From Herminiimonas sp. (GTDB lineage: Bacteria > Pseudomonadota > Gammaproteobacteria > Burkholderiales > Burkholderiaceae): a DNA stretch of 9,494 nt. Where the stretch lies: NCBI GenBank assembly GCA_014377155.1, contig JACMQD010000395.1, forward strand, positions 1-9,494. The letters are read 5' to 3'. Shown here in pieces: positions 7,231 to 9,494 of the stretch (positions are counted from its first letter, which is position 1; the number at the start of each line of letters is the position of its first letter). The notes below the pieces were generated by a model. The model was not told the origin of the DNA. It did no database searches and saw nothing but the letters and a program-made list of their open reading frames with translations. A program made the translations under genes and the position numbers.

Positions 7231-7785
7231 AAATCGGTCCTGAAGCTGTTCGACGGAATTTTCTGGGGTTCCGGCTTACAACCCCATATTCAGGCAATCG
7301 GAACGCGGGTATTTGTCACCTACTGTATCTCGCGTGTTGACGAAACCGAGCCTGGTAAATTTTTCATCGCAGAAGAAGATGCATTAGACGCCACTGCGGA
7401 GAAGGCGGCGCAGTTTCAACCAAATAAGGGAAAGTTGGTTTAGTACGACTTAAACGGGAATCTCATCCGAATTTTTGAAGACGATCGCCGGTTGAACGCC
7501 CCGTGGGGCATCGCTGTTGCGCCATCGAATTTTGGCAAGCTGTCAAATGCCGTTCTGGCTGGAAATTTTGGCGGGAATGGCACCATCGCAGCCTTTAACG
7601 ACAGTACCGGAAAATTCATCGATTTCATGAAAACAGAAAGCGGAGACATCCTCAAAATCCCGGGTCTGTGGGCGCTGCTGTTTGGAAATGGTGAAAGTCT
7701 GGGCGACAGCAGCGCGCTGTACTTCGCTGCCGGGCCTTCAGATGAGAAAGAGGGGTTATTCGGATCTCTCCGCTCCACTGAGTAG
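7231..7785 (+). pseudogene. TIGR03118-like protein, 5'-truncated with in-frame amber stop
   Basis: One frame reads from the transposon edge: GLQPHIQAIGTRVFVTY, then DATAEKAAQFQPNKGKLV, TAG at 7441-7443, then YDLNGNLIRIF and APWGIAVAPSNFGKLSNAVLAGNFGGNG, ending with GLWALLFGNG, ALYFAAGPSDEKEGLFGSL. These are hallmarks of the C-terminal half of TIGR03118 proteins, exported beta-propeller-like proteins of unknown function about 350-400 aa long. Roughly the first half is absent at the transposon's right end and is not seen on its left side either. The amber codon interrupts aligned sequence just before YDLNG and could have come from CAG by one change. The gene is dead or at most a remnant; whether the short ORF from 7492 is ever made is doubtful. 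Confidence 0.8.
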
Positions 7786-7893
7786 CAAGCTGATGGCCGC
7801 CGCGATGAAAAATGTGTTTCACAAACTTATGTAGATTAGAAACTTGTGGTGTTCCGCTTTCGCTTCACATTTAACAGAATAAGTCGCTATCGC

Positions 7894-7926
7894 TTGACCT
7901 CACAAGTGATAATGATTATCATTCTG
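7894..7926 (+). promoter_or_regulatory. Fur-box promoter of the cupredoxin/outer-membrane gene pair
   Basis: The -35 box TTGACC (7894-7899) and -10 box TATCAT (7917-7922) are 17 bases apart, each 5 of 6 to the sigma70 consensus. A Fur site GATAATGATTATCATTCTG (7908-7926) covers the -10 box; it matches the 19-bp Fur consensus at 16 positions and includes the perfect 6-1-6 dyad AATGAT-T-ATCATT (7911-7923). Fur with iron would block polymerase here, so the downstream genes should be expressed when iron is scarce. Confidence 0.85.
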
Positions 7927-7955
7927 ATTAATATTAACGCAACCAAAAGCCCATC

Positions 7956-8279
7956 ATGAAAATACACGCTCTAATCGTCTGGTTGGCATTTCTGCCGTTT
8001 GCTGCGCAGGCTGCTGATGCCGAAGTGACATTGATTATCAAAGATCATCGCTTTGTCCCAAGCGAACTTAAAGTACCTTCCGGACAAAAGATTAAACTGG
8101 TTATCCACAATCAGGACACTACGCCGGAAGAATTTGAAAGCCACGCATTGAATCGGGAAAAAATCATCGCCGGAAGTACAAAAGCGACCATTTTTATTGG
8201 CCCACTTAAGCCTGGTAGATACGCGTTCGTAGGGGAATTTAATGAGGCCACAGCTAAAGGCATCGTCCTCGCGGAGTAG
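7956..8279 (+). CDS. Secreted cupredoxin-like protein (EfeO/FtrB-type), iron-regulated
   Basis: A 107-aa protein with a clear Sec signal peptide (MKIHALIVWLAFLPFAAQA, cleavage probably after residue 19) and a single cupredoxin-like domain. The pattern is DHRFVPSELKVPSGQKIKL, then NQDTTPEEFESHALNREKIIAGS, then GPLKPGRYAFVGEFNEATAKG. This is the pattern of the small periplasmic proteins encoded with FTR1/FetMP-type ferrous iron transporters (FtrB in Bordetella and Brucella), thought to help oxidise or hand over iron to the permease. The usual blue-copper Cys ligand is absent; His61 and the acidic cluster PEEFES may bind metal instead. A Fur box lies on its promoter about 35 bases upstream, and iron limitation should induce it. 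ATG 7956 is the only sensible start for the signal peptide, though its Shine-Dalgarno sequence is weak. Confidence 0.88.
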   Translation: MKIHALIVWLAFLPFAAQAADAEVTLIIKDHRFVPSELKVPSGQKIKLVIHNQDTTPEEFESHALNREKIIAGSTKATIFIGPLKPGRYAFVGEFNEATAKGIVLAE

Positions 8280-8378
8280 ATCACGATTGATCCTCAATGC
8301 GGTCGCCATTGCTTGCAATTCAGCAAAATCGGCAATCGCGTATCGACGGTTACACTTTCCCATTACTATACAAAGAGC

Positions 8379-9125
8379 ATGAAATCAACGAACAAATTTG
8401 TCGGCGTATTAAGCGTCGCACTCGCGGCAGCTTTCAGCAGTCCTCATGCCTCAGCCGGGCCAGCAGCTTATGTGTATACACCGAATGTTACTTACGATGA
8501 GAAAGAAATTGATTTCAAAATCGGTACCGTCAAACCAAAGCAGGCGGATCGTACAAGCGCCGCGTCACTCGGTTTTGGCTATGGTGCAACCGAGTACTGG
8601 TTTACCGAACTCTATGTCAAATACAAGCGAGGAAGCAGTAATACCGCATTCGATGCTTTCGAATGGGAAAACAAGTTTCAGCTGACAGAGCCAGGCCGAT
8701 ATCCGATTGATGTCGGATTTATCACCGAAATCGAGCGGCCGCAAGACCGTAGTGAAGGCTATGAGGTGAAATTCGGCCCGTTGTTTCAAACCGAATTCGA
8801 CAAGACGCAGCTCAATGTTAATATCTTGTTTCAGCGGAACTATAGAGCAGCTGAATCGAACATCATGAAACTCGGTTATCAGTGGCAGGCAAAATATCGC
8901 CTGATGCCCGAATTTGAATTTGGCTTGCAAGGCTTTGGTGAACTCGGTTACTGGAATCGCATAGCACCGCGATCGGAACAGTCGCATTTGCTCGGGCCCG
9001 CCGTCTTTGGCAAGATCGCACTCGGTGGACGGCAAGCCATCAAATATAATGCTGCGGTACTAAGGGACGTGTCCGATGCAACGCACAGCACGACATTCCG
9101 ATCGCAAGTTGAATATGAATTTTAA
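8379..9125 (+). CDS. Probable outer-membrane beta-barrel protein
   Basis: A 248-aa protein with signal peptide MKSTNKFVGVLSVALAAAFS..ASA (cleavage about residue 26). The rest is mostly alternating polar and hydrophobic/aromatic strands, such as SLGFGYGATEYWFTELYVKY, FEWENKFQLTE, YPIDVGFITEIERP, LNVNILFQRNY and MPEFEFGLQGFGELGYW. It ends in VEYEF; a terminal Phe is the outer-membrane insertion signal of Gram-negative porins. I do not recognise a named family. ATG 8379 is preferred because a signal peptide follows directly and AAGAG lies just before it; an upstream ATG at 8313 would bury the signal peptide. It lies 99 bp after the Fur-regulated cupredoxin gene, so co-regulation by iron is likely but not shown. 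A barrel in an iron-linked cluster may import a metal or chelate. Confidence 0.75.
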   Translation: MKSTNKFVGVLSVALAAAFSSPHASAGPAAYVYTPNVTYDEKEIDFKIGTVKPKQADRTSAASLGFGYGATEYWFTELYVKYKRGSSNTAFDAFEWENKFQLTEPGRYPIDVGFITEIERPQDRSEGYEVKFGPLFQTEFDKTQLNVNILFQRNYRAAESNIMKLGYQWQAKYRLMPEFEFGLQGFGELGYWNRIAPRSEQSHLLGPAVFGKIALGGRQAIKYNAAVLRDVSDATHSTTFRSQVEYEF

Positions 9126-9279
9126 ATGTTACGTTACATGGAACTATGCGGTGACCCCCATTTGCTGCTGCTGAGGCGTTTTTGATCGAAGCTGTAGAAT
9201 TTTGTCGATCTATGCGAACAACGCTTAACGACACGCCAGTGACACCGTTTCGCCTTTGATCACGCACAACCGTTGTGAC
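9126..9279. other. Short gap after the barrel gene, nothing recognised
   Basis: About 150 bases between the outer-membrane gene and the small inverted-repeat unit. There is no clear hairpin terminator, promoter or recognisable coding sequence. A short open stretch on the + strand (AAAEAFLIEAVEFCRSMRTT) has no start and no family resemblance that I know. Confidence 0.4.
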
Positions 9280-9494
9280 TGTTGGTGCCGACCGAAAACT
9301 GACCAAGTATTTCGCCGCACCCCTACTGGGTCAATTTTAAGTCGGCGCCAACAGGCTTGCGGCCACACAAAGTGACCACGCTCAAGTCGCTTCGCAAGCA
9401 AACATACGCCGTCGGTAGTGGCCCACAATACTTTGACCACGTTGCCACGCCGGCCGCGGAAGACAAAGACGTGGCCCGATAAGGGGTCGTCGTC
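9225..9494 (-). pseudogene. tnpB: IS66-family accessory protein TnpB (Orf2), truncated
   Basis: The frame is open from the window edge on the - strand. Residues read LSGHVFVFRGRRGNVVKVLW, then CLLAKRLERGHFVWPQA, which is the core of the IS66 Orf2 protein (usually about 115 aa, needed for IS66 transposition, biochemical role unclear). After the last Ala codon (9354-9356) homology stops at once and the frame runs into CWRRLKIDPVGVRRN and on to a stop at 9225-9227. The expected C-terminal part (x-LTPAQLxxLLEGIDW-type) is missing. The break coincides with the edge of the 74-bp inverted-repeat unit at 9280-9353. The N-terminus and the other IS66 genes lie beyond the window. The protein is probably non-functional. 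Confidence 0.85.
9280..9353. repeat. 74-bp MITE-like unit with 25-bp terminal inverted repeats
   Basis: The left arm (9280-9304) starts TGTTGGTGCCGAC and the right arm (9329-9353), read on the other strand, starts TGTTGGCGCCGAC; the arms match at 21 of 25 positions around a 24-base spacer. TG...CA ends and this length suit an insertion-sequence end or non-autonomous element. It abuts the point where IS66 TnpB homology ends. The arm style recalls IS21-type termini, which I give only as a weak recollection. No target duplication is seen. Confidence 0.65.

Noticed and set aside
7245..7285. A stretch that, read on the - strand, begins GGGGTTGTAAGCC and could pass for a Tn3 terminal repeat.
   Set aside because: It has no counterpart near the left end, while 7193-7230 matches 1943-1980 at 31 of 38 positions. 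It also lies inside continuous TIGR03118-like coding sequence.
8313..8378. An upstream ATG that would lengthen the barrel protein by 22 residues.
   Set aside because: It would place non-signal sequence ahead of a good signal peptide that begins at ATG 8379.
9040..9306. An 88-codon - strand open frame before the IS66 fragment.
   Set aside because: It overlaps the end of the barrel gene antisense and the small inverted-repeat unit, and shows no family features.

Overview
The window looks like chromosomal DNA of a betaproteobacterium. Burkholderiales, possibly Oxalobacteraceae, is my best guess from the protein style and moderate-to-high GC; no rRNA or other marker gene is present to prove it. 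Three chromosomal pieces are separated by mobile DNA.

Region 1 (1-1745) is the end of a cobalamin operon on the + strand. It holds the C-terminal third of a BtuF-type cobalamin-binding periplasmic protein, overlapped by cobQ (cobyric acid synthase). A perfect AT-rich hairpin follows about 100 bp later.

Region 2 (about 1943-7230) is a compact 5.3-kb Tn3-family transposon, bounded by imperfect 38-bp inverted repeats (31 of 38 matching) and a near-match 5-bp target duplication (AAATT / AAATC). On the - strand it carries a full-length tnpA broken by two compensating single-base frameshifts in homopolymers, with a perfect 26-bp-arm palindrome inside the gene. On the + strand, a good sigma70 promoter drives a tightly packed operon: mntA (nucleotidyltransferase antitoxin), hepT (HEPN RNase toxin), a DUF1232 membrane protein, an unrecognised 133-aa protein, and the serine resolvase tnpR as the last gene. 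Genes overlap by 4-7 bases at three of the junctions. The resolvase is therefore transcribed with the toxin-antitoxin cargo.

Region 3 (7231-9125) begins with the 3' part of a TIGR03118-like gene. It has lost its 5' half and has an in-frame amber stop. A Fur-box promoter follows, upstream of a small secreted cupredoxin-like protein and a probable outer-membrane beta-barrel protein, which suggests iron-regulated envelope functions. No permease gene is visible.

Region 4 (9126-9494) is mobile-element debris: an IS66-family TnpB fragment on the - strand, cut exactly at the edge of a 74-bp MITE-like unit with 25-bp imperfect terminal inverted repeats.
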